From Macrobrachium rosenbergii (Eukaryota; Arthropoda; Malacostraca; Decapoda; Palaemonidae), in contig NC_089742.1 of the NCBI RefSeq assembly GCF_040412425.1, forward strand, positions 80,599,125 to 80,663,124: a stretch of 64,000 nt of DNA. The letters run 5' to 3'. The notes under the pieces were generated by a model that had not been told where the DNA came from, made no database searches, and was given only the letters and a program-made list of their open reading frames with translations. The position numbers and the translations under genes were made by a program. Positions 1 to 17,603 of the stretch are shown here, in pieces. How positions within the stretch are numbered: position 1 is the stretch's first letter; each line of letters opens with the position of its first letter.

Positions 1-582
1 AGTCTTTAAAAGAGTTCATCTTCAGTATACTCCTATACCTGAGAAATGATGAAAGAGGGCAGGAGGCAAAATGAAAAAGAAATTGCAAGGAGGCAAGTTC
101 AACCTCACAGCGTTACAGCCAATTTGCCTCGGCTAGCGGGGGAGCTCGCTCCCTTACTTGAGAAACTTCCAATGCATTTGGCTTCCAAAGACTGCCAAAG
201 ATAAGATAAAATGGAACATTAGGAGACAAAGTCAAAAGTCCAAATTCCTTCCGACCGGTGAGTCAAAAGGAATGAAAGCAGAGGAGGAAAAATAGAAGCC
301 TCTGAACTCTACTCAAAGGAGGCATTTTTTTTTTCTTCGCTGTCATCACTTTTTCTTATCTTTTCTTTATCTTTTTTTTTTTCTGGCAAAACCAGATGTA
401 CCAAAAGTAGGGTCCAGAAGAAGGAGAAATAGCCGGGGGGGGCGACAGGTGAGATTTAAAGTGTGAGAGGGTGGTGGGGGGGGAAGAGAACAGGAAATTT
501 ACAGGTAACAAAGGAGTGAAAGGAAACGACAGAAAAATCTAATAAGCAGTAAAGGAGCAAGAAAATAGATGAAAACAAGGAT
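1..582. other. Unassigned non-coding sequence
   Basis: I see no coding frame or recognisable repeat here. The stretch holds poly-T/pyrimidine runs near 325-385 and purine/G-rich tracts near 420-490, then leads into the first AT array. Confidence 0.5.
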
Positions 583-798
<216 letters not shown>

Positions 799-951
799 AT
801 ATACATATAGACAGATAGATAGATTCATATAAGGAACTCTTTCAGCGTTGCCGAGTCTCGTTACATTTTTAAATAAATGCAAAACAAATAACAAAATATG
901 ATAAACAAAAATGTGAGGTGATTAAAGATGTCTCATTATGCTTGCCTAAAG

Positions 952-975
952 AGAACGATCCACGTGGATCGTTCT
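952..975. promoter_or_regulatory. 24-bp perfect palindrome centred on CACGTG
   Basis: Each arm reads AGAACGATCCAC and pairs with the reverse complement that follows with no spacer; the centre is the E-box hexamer CACGTG. The site could bind a symmetric dimer or form a cruciform. No promoter or gene is visible nearby, so function is unknown. The symmetry is seen directly; the regulatory role is only a possibility. Confidence 0.35.
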
Positions 976-1339
976 TTCAGTAATCGTACGACGATTTTTC
1001 ATTTCTCGACTGTAAACAAGAAATGAAAAAGTTACCTCAAGGAATAATATTGGGAGAATTGTTTGATCTTATAAGACTGTCGATTGTCACTTACGGATTC
1101 TTAAAGGTGATTTCAGTGAAAAACAACTTTCTTGTAAGTGATAAGGTTTTGACAAGAGTTGATAACACGGGTAACAACAGCATAGATATGCTTTATTATG
1201 TTCTGTAATTTATAAAAGGAATTAAATCCTTAAATGATAATTAATTTTGATTACCTTCGTCCCAATCTTCTTTTTGAATAACGTACACATAAAAATTTAG
1301 GTTAAAAAAATTCCAACTCGCAAAATATCATGCGCGTAT

Positions 1340-1342
<3 letters not shown>

Positions 1343-1377
<35 letters not shown>
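1343..1377. repeat. (GA)n microsatellite
   Basis: About 17 uninterrupted GA units. Confidence 0.97.
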
Positions 1378-3066
<1,689 letters not shown>

Positions 3067-3209
3067 CATATGTATATATGAAATTTTATCACACCGTGAT
3101 TTATATACAATCATGAAGCTACAAATGTCGCTTAATATCAAGTTCACGCTACCTTGGGAATATCCCCGATGGGGAACTATCAACGAAGGGGAATTTATAA
3201 GTGATAAAT

Positions 3210-3282
3210 GGACTGGTACTGCCGAGTCTCGATCCCACGACACAGATACTTGTCCAGTGACGTTCTACCCACTGAGCTATAT
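3210..3282 (-). repeat. tRNA-like SINE head (degenerate)
   Basis: Read on the minus strand, an A-box-like TAGCTCAGTGGGTAGAA (complement of about 3263-3279) is followed 44 bases later by a B-box-like GGATCGAGACTC (complement of 3224-3235), which is normal tRNA internal-promoter spacing. No matched acceptor stem is seen, so this is more likely a tRNA-derived SINE head than a working tRNA. An AT array begins immediately upstream of the head (3287). Confidence 0.55.
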
Positions 3283-3283
3283 A

Positions 3284-3501
<218 letters not shown>

Positions 3502-3589
3502 CGACATTTATTACCAGGCACATTTACCCCTCAGGGGGTGTGGCTTCGAAAGGTGTTGGGTATCTCTGGTTTACAGAATTTTTTTTTTG

Positions 3590-3690
3590 TTTTGGGAAGT
3601 GGTTGCTAGCCCCATGCCTTTGCTCCATCATGGTTGTGACTCCCCACAGATACCTAATTTATTGTTTAGGTTTACAAGGAAACAAGGCGA
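3590..3690. repeat. Dispersed repeat, copy 1 (partner near 17604-17705)
   Basis: Shares TTTTGGGA-G-GGTT and TAGCCC-A cores, followed by a TAAT-TATT-T-AGGT block, in the same order as at 17604-17705. Divergence is high. Family not recognised. Confidence 0.4.
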
Positions 3691-3779
3691 TTCAACATAA
3701 CTGGGCTAAAGAAAAATCAGATTCGCTCGGGTATCTAACCCTAGACCTTTTACAGTTGTTGTAAACTTCCGAACTTATG

Positions 3780-4105
3780 AATCATGAGTACCCATAATGC
3801 ATATAATCACATTATTGATATTTAATATATACTGACCTCTATATACAAGGAAAAATCCACAAAAATTCAAAATTTCTTGGAGAAATGTGCATTAAAAGGT
3901 GAGCTTTCAAACTAAAACAAAATACGATTGGAGTGCAAAGGGCAGGGTGTCGAGGTTGGTTCTGATACATTCACAATTTACCTTTACACTCCAATGCATT
4001 CTGATAAAGCTAGCAGTGGCTAGCGGACGCTCACTCTAATACATATTTCTCCATGACACTATATATCATTTTGGATTTTTAATTTCAATGCACTACGTAC
4101 AGTAC
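3780..4105. other. Unassigned non-coding sequence
   Basis: Nothing recognisable. An approximate inverted pair (TTGGAGTGCAAAGG near 3929, and CCTTTACACTCCAA near 3980) may mark a small decayed element. Confidence 0.35.
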
Positions 4106-4214
<109 letters not shown>

Positions 4215-4410
4215 GTGTATGTGTTTGACTGTGCACGTGGCTGAGTTCATGCGTGTGTATGCAATATATTCGTAACTTGCACCAAATATATGCATGTATT
4301 TGTAAGTCACAATGACCTCTTAACTAATCGATTTTCTCCCAAATTTTTGGATACTCTCATCACTACAAGCCTTGGACCCAAGTACTGAAACATATGAAGA
4401 AAATGAACTT

Positions 4411-4481
4411 CCATGGTGGGATTCGAACCATAGCATGATAGGTTGCAGTGAACACAACTTAAACTATTAAGCCAAGAAGAA
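4411..4481 (-). repeat. tRNA-like SINE head (degenerate)
   Basis: On the minus strand TGGCTTAATAGTTTAAG (A-box-like) is followed 45 bases later by the perfect B-box core GGTTCGAATCC (complement of 4418-4428). A 5-bp anticodon-type stem with a 7-base loop can be drawn between them, but the T stem and acceptor stem do not pair. A decayed tRNA-derived SINE is the best reading. Confidence 0.55.
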
Positions 4482-4539
4482 ATGTCACTTGCATGCAATG
4501 CTCGTAGTGAAGAGAATAAAAAAGGTCACTCAAGTCCTA

Positions 4540-4748
4540 ACGGATCTTTCCTGATAGTGACCCCTAAGGATTTTCGGGGGTCGTTGTCTAGGTCTAATAT
4601 TTCTTTGGGGTCATTATCTGCATGATATTTACAGTCTATTGTTTATGTTTTTAGGGTAATCCCCAACGGGGTTTTACTAAACACGCCGCAAAGTTGGATC
4701 CATACTGGGTTAAAACCAGCGGGAGGTCACTATCTAGGAAAGATCCGT
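4540..4748. mobile_element. MITE-like TIR element, 209 bp, TSD CCTA
   Basis: The left end ACGGATCTTTCCTGATAGTG and the right end, read as reverse complement ACGGATCTTTCCTAGATAGT, form terminal inverted repeats of about 24 bp with one indel. The element is flanked on both sides by CCTA (4536-4539 and 4749-4752), which I read as a 4-bp target site duplication. It has no coding capacity, so it would be a non-autonomous DNA transposon whose superfamily I cannot assign. The interior carries GGGGTC and GGGGTTTTA motifs. A SINE lies about 90 bp downstream. Confidence 0.75.
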
Positions 4749-4822
4749 CCTATCATTTCTTCCTCTATTTTCTCGATATCTTCACGTACAGTACATTGCT
4801 ACTACGCTTCATATGGTGCAAG

Positions 4823-4836
4823 TTTGGCTTGACTGA
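4823..4836. repeat. SINE target site duplication, left copy
   Basis: TTTGGCTTGACTGA, repeated exactly at 5082-5095 on the other side of the SINE. Confidence 0.85.
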
Positions 4837-5081
4837 GTTCCTCGTTGGGAGAGTCGGTAGAGTTGCCGGCTAATGAAGAATTAGAGGAATTTATTTCTGG
4901 TGATAGAAATTCATTTCTCGCTATAATGTGGTTCGGATTCCACAATAAGCTGTAGGCCCCGTTGCTAGGTAACCAATTGGTTCTTAGCCACGTAAAATAA
5001 GTCTAAATCCTTCGGGCCAGCCCTAGGAGAGCTGTTAATCAGCTCAGTGGTCTGGTTAAACTAAGGTATACTTAACTTTCT
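4837..5081 (+). mobile_element. Complete tRNA-derived SINE, 245 bp
   Basis: The element begins GTTCCTCGTTGGGAGAGTCGG, whose TGGGAGAGTCGGTAGAG is A-box-like, continues through a central body (TAGAAATTCATTTCTCGCT, and a B-box-like GGTTCGGATTCC near 4931) and ends in a CTAAGGTATACTTAACTTTC tail. It is bounded by a perfect 14-bp duplication (4823-4836 and 5082-5095), the hallmark of LINE-assisted target-primed insertion. From memory this body (CCGTTGCTAGGTAACCAATT, GGGCCAGCCCTAGGAGAGCT) is common in decapod crustacean DNA. The tRNA head looks internally shortened: the usual B-box region straight after the A box is missing. The perfect duplication suggests a fairly recent insertion. Confidence 0.85.
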
Positions 5082-5095
5082 TTTGGCTTGACTGA
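5082..5095. repeat. SINE target site duplication, right copy
   Basis: Exact copy of 4823-4836. Confidence 0.85.
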
Positions 5096-6456
5096 AACAT
5101 GAATTTAAATAAATTCGAAACTATTATTGTAGCTGGAAGATTATAAAAGGAAAAGGCCATTGTAGAGAGAAAAGAAATTGCACTAACTTTAAGATTTTGA
5201 GCAATATAAATTATAGAGAACTGGGTGATTGCAAACACTGATCAAATGATGAAGCCTTTTACTAAACAAATTGTGAACCGAGGCTTAAACCGAGAAAATT
5301 AAGCTCTTAAACTCGGTTACACTCACATCAACATCCCACTTTAAATTTAAATTGAAACTTTTCCTCAATATGACCCGTTTTTCTTGAACGCATTCCCACA
5401 CTGAAATACATTTGTTTGGTTGAAAAGTTGAGATAAGTATCGAAATTTTCTCTCCCTCTGCTGCTACCAAGAATTTTCTTCGGCGTGCCATGAGAAACAC
5501 CTGCAGAGGATTTAGTACTGAGGTTAGGGCAGCGTTCTTTCTTATGTCACCGTTTATTTTCATAAGTGGCAATCTTTATAATGATGATTGTTTTTCCTAT
5601 ATAAGCGAGAGCGCGTTTCAGCGAGAGATATGCACAGGGGAAACAGTAAATCTGAAATGCTATCGAATTCCTCTTATCCTAAAATCCATATTGGCGTTCG
5701 TCTAACTGTATAAAGAAGCTAAAGAGTTTAAGACAGCACGGGAGCGTACTACTGTAAGATCAAGGTCAAAATATTTCAAAAATATAGTTATAAAAGAAGA
5801 ATTAGTGAAGTGTTAAAACGTTTAAATTGGGTCCTTAAGAGAAACAGAAAATCAGAAACGCTGTTGCAAAATGGAATAAGGGAAAAAAGTTCAAACTAAA
5901 AGTGAATGTGAACTTTCACACGTAATGACTCAAAAATAGACCAAGTAATTATCTTCTAGTACAGATCCACATGAATGAAGACTGAAAGAAAGCTATATAA
6001 GACATTTCTTCAGTTTTACCTTTCACGTACATTTTCGGAATAGTATGTAAAGACCTTCATTCCAAGATACCTAAAGTACACACAAATCCATGTTTGTGCA
6101 CATGCTTGCGCTAGTGCGTGTTAATAAACGCAAACATACGGGTTAACGCAACCAACTGAAATCAACAGACAGTTTGCCTTTTCGTGGATTAAACGTTATC
6201 TCCCTAACATAAACTAGTTTATACAATGGTAGAGGCGCCGGTGCAGGTATCAAAGAACATCCTTTACCCAATTAATTCACGCACCGTTTAGCACGGCCAG
6301 TTTTTCCCCTAATACGTTTAGGTCGCAGCGACGACAACTGAATTAACTCATAACATCCCCTGAAATAGCCCTCAGCAACTTAACAGCCATTTCTCTCGTT
6401 GCCGTCACAGTCTGGCGTTCCTTGTTAATGAAACTTCCGCTGATTATCAGGCCCCT

Positions 6457-6465
<9 letters not shown>
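5096..6465. other. Unassigned non-coding sequence
   Basis: No recognisable gene or repeat. Frames of 95 codons (minus, 5285-5572) and 71 codons (plus, 5490-5705) overlap each other and match nothing I know. Confidence 0.45.

Positions 6466-6499
<34 letters not shown>
6466..6499. repeat. (CT)n microsatellite
   Basis: CT array preceded by a run of C. Confidence 0.97.
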
Positions 6500-6502
<3 letters not shown>

Positions 6503-6691
6503 ACTTATACATACTCAAAATTATCCTCACCCCATAATATTTTTTCGCCAATACATCAACTTCCAAACACAACCAACCAATAATGACTTTAAGTACCTTT
6601 ATGAATGATGTAAAGATTGTGTAATAGATTGTTTTTCACGAAATTGTGAATCTTCTTAGCGATGTAAAGATTTCTAAAATAATTTAGTGCC

Positions 6692-6694
<3 letters not shown>

Positions 6695-6752
<58 letters not shown>
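6695..6752. repeat. (CT)n microsatellite
   Basis: About 29 CT units; second CT array within 200 bp of the previous one. Confidence 0.97.
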
Positions 6753-9590
<2,838 letters not shown>

Positions 9591-9601
9591 TATGTATACA
9601 T

Positions 9602-11539
9602 GAGAGTGCGTCTGAACGCAAAAATGTACCCAAATGTTGTATAGATATTATATTATATACATGTACATAAACTTTGCAAGATAAGTTAAATAAAGTGAAA
9701 ATACCTATATCTGATTATTCGTAAGGTACGCAAACGCTGCAGTGAGATGATGTTATAAGCACTCACAAAAGCATAGTTTAACTGCAGAGAGTAATACTCT
9801 CCTAAGCGGGATGTTCGGCATGTATGCTTTCCCATTAGTCGATTCATTCTTTGACGCACTGTCGATACAGGAAGCTATTCTGGAGGCGCATTTTCCGTGA
9901 AATCCTTGGCCAAACATAAAAGGAAAGGGGCCGGGGCTGTTGACGATGCGTTGTTTGCTCAATGCATCCCACAGACCCTCTCTGTTTGTTTCTTGTCAGA
10001 TACATCAAAGGACCCGAGATGTATGATAACTATCAACGTCGATCAAAGTCCTAAACGTGATTCATTTCCCCCAGCCGAAAGCCTTATTTCCAAAAGCATA
10101 TCGCGCGGAAAGACAATCCGCCATCTTGGGTTTCCAGTCCTCGCGCTGTGTACACACCGCGATCCCTCGCCAAATCGACGAGCATCCAGGGACTAAGACG
10201 GATTACTTTTCACTTGCCAGCTCTGTCTTCCTTGTTTGATCACCTGCTGCGCTCAAATCAATTTTCACCGTCGATCTAGCAGATCTGACGATTTTCTGCA
10301 GATTAAAATTAATGGCTAGTGCATTTTCACTTCAATTAACTGCGACATATAAGGAACCTGAAAATTGTCGAAAATATTTATTGAGCTTTCGGAGGGAAAA
10401 CTGCCCTTCCCCTTTCAGAGTATTTTCAGATTATGTTCTGAGAGGGGGGAGTCCTCCGGAATTCAACAAATATTTCAAACTTCTAGATTTATTTATTCCA
10501 ACAAATATTTCCAACTTCTGGATTTATTCATTCGCCGTAGACATGGAAAATGTGAATCGTTATATCACCTTCTACACAGGTTTATATCTGAACTTGTTCT
10601 TGTGGATGCTACTTTTCCGTCTACACAAAATACTTTTTTGTAAGAGTATTCTACAAAAAAAATGTTATAGTTCTAATCTCCATTAATCTTCATTTAGAAT
10701 AAAAATTCATTATATTATTTTCAAGTTTGTAAACGTAAGAAACTTAGACACCATTTTTATTACGTTATCCCAAAGTTATGATGAACTTTGTTGACTAATG
10801 AAGAAACTTAATGAGAAGTTGCGTAAGAACAGAGTTAGTTGTCAGATGATCTAAACAAATAATTTGTTTATTTACCCTTTTATTTCATTCTTACCTGTCA
10901 GTGATCCAGTATCATTTTGCTTGAGTAATAAAACCCAGGAGAGAGTACGCGAGGGAGCTAAATAGTCCACGGAAGAAAGGTCCTTGAAAATCTAGAGTAT
11001 TCAATTAGACAGACAAGAACATAGTGATAAATGGCAGACTCTCCCACCAGCGATTTTCTCATTTCTGTGTCTGTGATCATTATGATTTATTAAGAGACAC
11101 AAACCACGATCATAGTAGTTAGTTATTTTATTGACATAAGACTATAATAAAAAATATAAGCAAGCAGCAGAAATAAGGGATAAATTTGTCCAATATAACC
11201 TAAAGTACAATATGCACGTTGTAGAGGTTGTAATTATATGTTCAGAACATCATGAGCAAACTGACACAGTTCAGGCACCGTCTCTGAAAGATGCCACTTA
11301 GTCCCAGGCAGGAGTATTAGCATTGCTGACAGCATTGCATGTGAAAACATCAGAATAAAGCATTCTTAAAGCACCAAGAAAAAAAAATTATGATTCTTAT
11401 AGCTCGACGTAATTCCTTTAGCGCTAATATCAGAACTCTTAGCACAACATGATATACGCCGCACGCTATACTGGTTTGATTATCAAATGGGACTTTTTGG
11501 ACAACAATAGTAATTATTGATAATGATCATTATTATTAT
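9602..11539. other. Unassigned non-coding sequence
   Basis: Overlapping frames of 92-124 codons at 9897-10196 and 10312-10686 have no recognisable domain and share sequence in different frames. Contains a 35-bp tandem duplication (10464-10533). Confidence 0.45.
10464..10533. repeat. 35-bp tandem duplication
   Basis: CAACAAATATTTCAAACTTC (10464) and CAACAAATATTTCCAACTTC (10499) begin two near-identical 35-bp units. Confidence 0.85.
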
Positions 11540-11745
11540 TACGAGCTTGATGACGTGCATACTACACTGCGCTGGAACCCGGCGCTGCCCGTCATGTCTC
11601 CCCTACCCTCCCAATTCCTACCTACCCCGTTCCCACCCGGGCCGGACAAACAGGTTTGCAGGAGGAGGGTGTATGAGTCATGTCTCCCCTACCTTCCGGA
11701 TTCCCTACTTACCCCACCCCGACCCGGGGCGGACAAACAAGAAAG
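11540..11745. repeat. C-rich dispersed repeat, copy 1 (partner 56730-56883)
   Basis: Starts ACGAGCTTG, contains GGAACCCGGCGCTGC, then two tandem sub-units of about 86 bp beginning GTCATGTCTCCCCTACC at 11591 and 11677, each ending in a CACCCGG-GG(C)CGGACAAAC-type box. It runs straight into an ATT array. On the minus strand GGGTTCCAGC is B-box-like. Family not recognised. Confidence 0.65.

Positions 11746-11814
<69 letters not shown>
11746..11814. repeat. (ATT)n microsatellite
   Basis: About 23 uninterrupted trinucleotide units directly after the C-rich repeat, as if nucleated by its 3' tail. Confidence 0.97.
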
Positions 11815-12530
11815 GCATATGCAGCATGGACTTACAGTTATATTACTCAATTCTTACTTTTTATTCTCCCCCTGATATTGACCCAGATAAACCTCCACAA
11901 TTCAGAAGATAGTCTCAACATATGGGCAAAAAGAGAAGAAAATTTCAGTGTGCCTCCCATGTTACTGATGTAGCGTTCACTGCTCGATTCTCTTTTAAGA
12001 GTAACACACCTTGGTGTGTGTCCAGTGTAGAATAGTAGAATGGAGTAATGTAACTTCATTCCGTATTGTAAATAAATATGCCAAAATTTCATTTTTGTAA
12101 GGTAACTGTTTTCTAGTGCATCCTCAAATACAAATTAGGCAATTTGTGTACTGAGGTAAGGTATTTAAAACTGAAATGCTAAAATACTTGCTTTTTCTAA
12201 ATCAAATAGTGCTATTTTTTGCCTGATGTATAACAAATAATGTAGCGACAAATTTACAAGATAAAAATAATAACGCAAATTCAGCACTGTTCATCATAAA
12301 GTTTTCATCCTTTGGAGTTACGTTTGTAAACTCTGACGTACAAAAATGTGGGAAAATATCTCTTTATCACAATGCTTATTCTCGGAAGAGCGTCCCTTCC
12401 GCTTTAAGAAAATGGATGGGGGTGAACTAATCGCTTGATCATCGTCAATCTTCCGGTCTTCGATCTTCACTTTTTATGCCATACCACTTTTTGCCCGGAT
12501 AATGGAAAACTGGTATTTATCATCCTAACA
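11815..12530. other. Unassigned non-coding sequence
   Basis: Nothing recognisable; a small hairpin ACACACC/GGTGTGT lies near 12004-12021. Confidence 0.4.
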
Positions 12531-12546
12531 GCGTTCTTGTTGTCTG

Positions 12547-13320
12547 TGTATGTGTGCTGTTGTGTTTGTATGTAAGCAGTCATTCCACCTGCAATGCTGT
12601 TGTGTTTGTAAGCAATCATTCTACCAGCAATGCTGTTGTGTTTGTATGTAAGCAATCATTCTACCAGCAATGCTGTTGTGTTTGTAAGCAATCATTCTAC
12701 CAGCAATGCTGTTGTGTTTGTATGTAAGCAATCATTCTACCAGCAATGCTGTTGTGTTTGTATGTAAGCAATCATTCTACCAGCAATGCTGTTGTGTTTG
12801 TATGTAAGCAATCATTCTACCAACAATCTTGTTTTGTATGTGTTTGTGTGATCATTCTACCACCAAATTGTTACGTGTGTGTGTGTGCGTTCATTCTGCC
12901 AGATATCTTATGTCTGTATGTATGTGATAATTCTAACAGCAATCTTATGTTTGTGTGTGTGTGATCATTCTACCAACAATCTTTTTGTGTGATTATTCTA
13001 CCTGCAATCTTCTGTGCGTAGGTATGTGATCATTCTACCAACAATCTTGTTGTGTGTGCATGTGTATGATCCTTCTATTAACAACACTGTTATGTGTGTA
13101 TGTATGTAATAATTCTTCCAGCAATCTTGTTGTGTGTGTATGGCTGTTTCAATTCTACCAGCACTCTTGTTACGTGTTTATGTGAGTGATAACCCTACCA
13201 GCAATCTTGCTGTGTGTGTGTGTGATCACTCTACCAGAAAACTTATGTGTGCATATATGTGATCATTCTTCCAGCAACCGTGTTGTGTTTGTATGTGAGT
13301 GATAATTCTCCCAGAAATCT
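12547..13320. repeat. Minisatellite with 36/40-bp units, decaying to the right
   Basis: CAATGCT recurs at 12592, 12628, 12668, 12704, 12744 and 12784, giving spacings of 36, 40, 36, 40 and 40. The difference is presence or absence of TATG in GTTTGTATGTAAGCAATCAT. Units up to about 12830 are nearly identical; from there to 13320 the same CATTCTACCAGCAATCTT-type unit continues with growing divergence and GT expansion. Confidence 0.9.
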
Positions 13321-13325
13321 TATTT

Positions 13326-13610
13326 GTGTGTATGTGTGAAAAAGAGGGAGAGTATTATTATATATGTGAATGTATGTGTAAGAGAAAGATTGTTTGTGTA
13401 TATGTGTGAAAAAGAGGGAGAATATTCTTTTTATATGTGAATGTGTGTGTGTAAGAGAAAGATTGTGTGTGTACATGTGTGAAAAAGAGGGAGAGTGTTC
13501 ATTTTATATGTGAATGTATGTGTGTAACAGAATTTTGTGGGTGTGTATGTGTGAAAAAGAGGGAGAAACTCTTTTTACATGTGAATGTATGTATAAGAGA
13601 AATACAGAAT
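13326..13610. repeat. About 72-bp minisatellite, four units
   Basis: GTGAAAAAGAGGGAG recurs at 13336, 13406, 13479 and 13551 (spacings 70, 73, 72), each followed by TATATGTGAATGTATGTGTA and AAGAGAAAGATTGT-type sequence. It abuts the previous minisatellite without a gap. Confidence 0.9.
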
Positions 13611-13930
13611 TTTAGGTTTGCGCTGATTAACACATTTTCCGATGCATTCGATGACGATGGAACTCGGATGTGAAGGTCAATACCCGCATGAAAGAATCTC
13701 CTTTAAGTCTGAATATTTACATTCCATTGAATGTAGCTGATGCGTTCACTTTACTTAAAATCTGTGCGAACTTGACCTTTCTGCTGCAAAGTTCATGCCA
13801 TAAAAAATCAGAACAACAGACCAGCATCAGTGAAAAGGATTAGCAAAATCGTAATTCATTTCAGGGTTAATCTTTAACCAATCATATACAACTTCCTTGT
13901 CTTTACATAAGGTGTTTTCACTGTGCAATC
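13611..13930. other. Unassigned non-coding sequence
   Basis: No recognisable feature. CTTTACATAAGGTGTTTTCACTGTGCAATCATTTGTATGTATG (13899-13941) has an inverted relative at about 14853-14898 on the far side of the 14.2-14.7 kb fold-back, so the duplication reaches beyond that element. Confidence 0.4.
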
Positions 13931-13931
13931 A

Positions 13932-14128
<197 letters not shown>

Positions 14129-14176
14129 TATAATAATGGAATCACGAAAACATGGAACGTGATGAATATATAAATT

Positions 14177-14733
14177 AAGATAAAATCCACGAAGGAAAGG
14201 GAAACACTGGAGTGCTGTGAGGCCTTTCGACTGTCAGTCGTCCTTTATTCGACAGACTAAAGAAATACAAAAGTAAGTTTACAAAGAAAGCTCATATAAA
14301 AGGGGATTACAAAGGAAAAAATATGTACCTGGAATCCAACACAACTGAAGAATTAGTAGAACTGCCAAAACAGGGTTAAATATTTAAGAGGTTTTACAAA
14401 GGGTTAGGATCAACCGTTCAGAAGAAGGGACAGGGCAATTAAAAGATTATACAAGGGGGTGACTGGCCACCAAAAAATATTAGTACAACAAAATAATTCT
14501 CTTTTTTTGTAAACAATAACAGTTTTTGCAAGATGAACATTTTTACAAATAAAACATTATATTAAACATACGAATACATAGAAAATATATATAAGGTAAC
14601 TCATTTGTAATTAAGTCAGTGATTTTATCTTTTAGGTCACTCTTGAACATTTTTCTAATAAGTAAAGGGCAACAGACAGTCGAAAGGCCTCGCAGCACTC
14701 CAGTGTTTCCTTTTCCTTCGTGGATTTTATCTT
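14177..14733. mobile_element. Fold-back element, 557 bp, 59-bp inverted ends
   Basis: The left arm (14177-14235) and right arm (14675-14733) are inverted repeats differing at about two positions; they begin AGATAAAATCCACGAAGG and run through CACTGGAGTGCTG and GGCCTTTCGACTGTC. The roughly 440-bp interior is A/T-rich with no coding frame. AT arrays lie close on both sides (ending 14125, starting about 14756). The terminal ATAAAATCCAC is shared with the Penelope-like copies at 23.8-24.8 kb, and CCACGAAGG...GAAACA...GGAGT with 18082-18146, so I infer a Penelope-like terminal repeat pair; a MITE is the alternative. Confidence 0.7.
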
Positions 14734-14747
14734 TATATATGTGTGTG

Positions 14748-14755
<8 letters not shown>

Positions 14756-14834
<79 letters not shown>
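14756..14834. repeat. (AT)n microsatellite
   Basis: About 39 AT units following the fold-back element. Confidence 0.97.
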
Positions 14835-14840
<6 letters not shown>

Positions 14841-14849
14841 TATATATAT

Positions 14850-15570
14850 TACATACATACATATACAAATAATTGCACGGTGAAAACAGCTTATGTAAAG
14901 ACAAAGAAACTGCATATGACTGGTTAAAAATTAACTATATAAATTATCCACTACTGTGGAAGAAAGCAATAAACTACAGAGTTACACCTGATACAGTTAA
15001 AAACACTAATCGTCCGGCCATTGCCATAAATCTGTTCGTTTAACCAACCGACAAAAACAGAGCAAAACGCACCATAAATTTTTCTTCTCTGGATTCTAAA
15101 AACGCTGTAAACGTTGGTGTTTGGCTAATCTACTCAAAGTGACATAGAAACACAAAGGCCAACATATGAGCTGCTATTTTCTAGCGTTATATTCCCACGA
15201 GCATTTTACGTAAAAGCCCCTTCTACTCTTAGCCGAGGTGAATTTCTGGCTGAGATTTTCCTGGATTACCGTCACTGCTCGGAGAGAAATGCTGTGTGTG
15301 ACCCGAGGGACCTTGGAAGCTTATGTTATTCAGTATGTCTCTATTTAGCTTCTTTTTGGTTTCTTCTATTTGGTTATTTACATGTCAGCGACCAGGACAT
15401 ATCTACTGTCACATAAATGCATATGTTTGTAATATCTCACATTAATCTTGCATCGACTGATATCTACCTCTCCGTCAATACTGATCGTAGTGGGCAGTCA
15501 CTGAATGAAAAAATCAATGTAATTCTGGTTAAGAACTATGCTGAACAACAAAAATTTACTCTGGAAATTA
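14850..15570. other. Unassigned non-coding sequence
   Basis: The first 50 bases are an inverted relative of 13899-13941. The rest is unrecognised, with no coding frame. Confidence 0.45.
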
Positions 15571-15573
15571 TCT

Positions 15574-15609
15574 TTCTCTCTCTCTCTCTCTCTTTCTCTC
15601 TGAATGTAC

Positions 15610-15686
<77 letters not shown>
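15574..15686. repeat. (CT)n ... (AT)n(GT)n microsatellites
   Basis: CT array (15574-15600), then AT (15614-15648) switching to GT (15649-15686). Confidence 0.96.
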
Positions 15687-17197
<1,511 letters not shown>

Positions 17198-17369
17198 AAA
17201 ATCTTGATGGTTTATCAGTGATCCACATAGGACGATGTGTCCTAAGTAAATATTTCCCGAAGAAAAGTTATGGAAGGGGGATGCAAGACAACAGACATTA
17301 TGTAAATGAACTCCAAGGTTCGGCTCTCCGCCAGATCTTGGTTTTTATACATAAGACATCGTGGATATA

Positions 17370-17371
<2 letters not shown>

Positions 17372-17412
<41 letters not shown>
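17372..17412. repeat. (CT)n microsatellite
   Basis: About 20 CT units. Confidence 0.97.
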
Positions 17413-17413
<1 letters not shown>

Positions 17414-17501
17414 ACTTCTCCAATACATATGAACCACACTGACAGCCATCCTAAACATATTAACACCTAGACTTACAAATGTAACTTTTCTAAATTTAGG
17501 T

Positions 17502-17502
<1 letters not shown>

Positions 17503-17582
<80 letters not shown>
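17503..17582. repeat. (AT)n microsatellite
   Basis: About 40 AT units. Confidence 0.97.
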
Positions 17583-17587
<5 letters not shown>

Positions 17588-17603
17588 CCTGTTTTCAGTA
17601 GGT

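Noticed and set aside
12547..13320. CRISPR-like regular repeats
   Set aside because: Repeats are contiguous with no unique spacers, and the context is eukaryotic; it is a minisatellite.
14220..14250. Hammerhead-like CTGAC...CGAAA on the minus strand of the fold-back
   Set aside because: The required CUGANGA core is not met (CTGACAG) and stems cannot be drawn; only a covariance search could rescue it.
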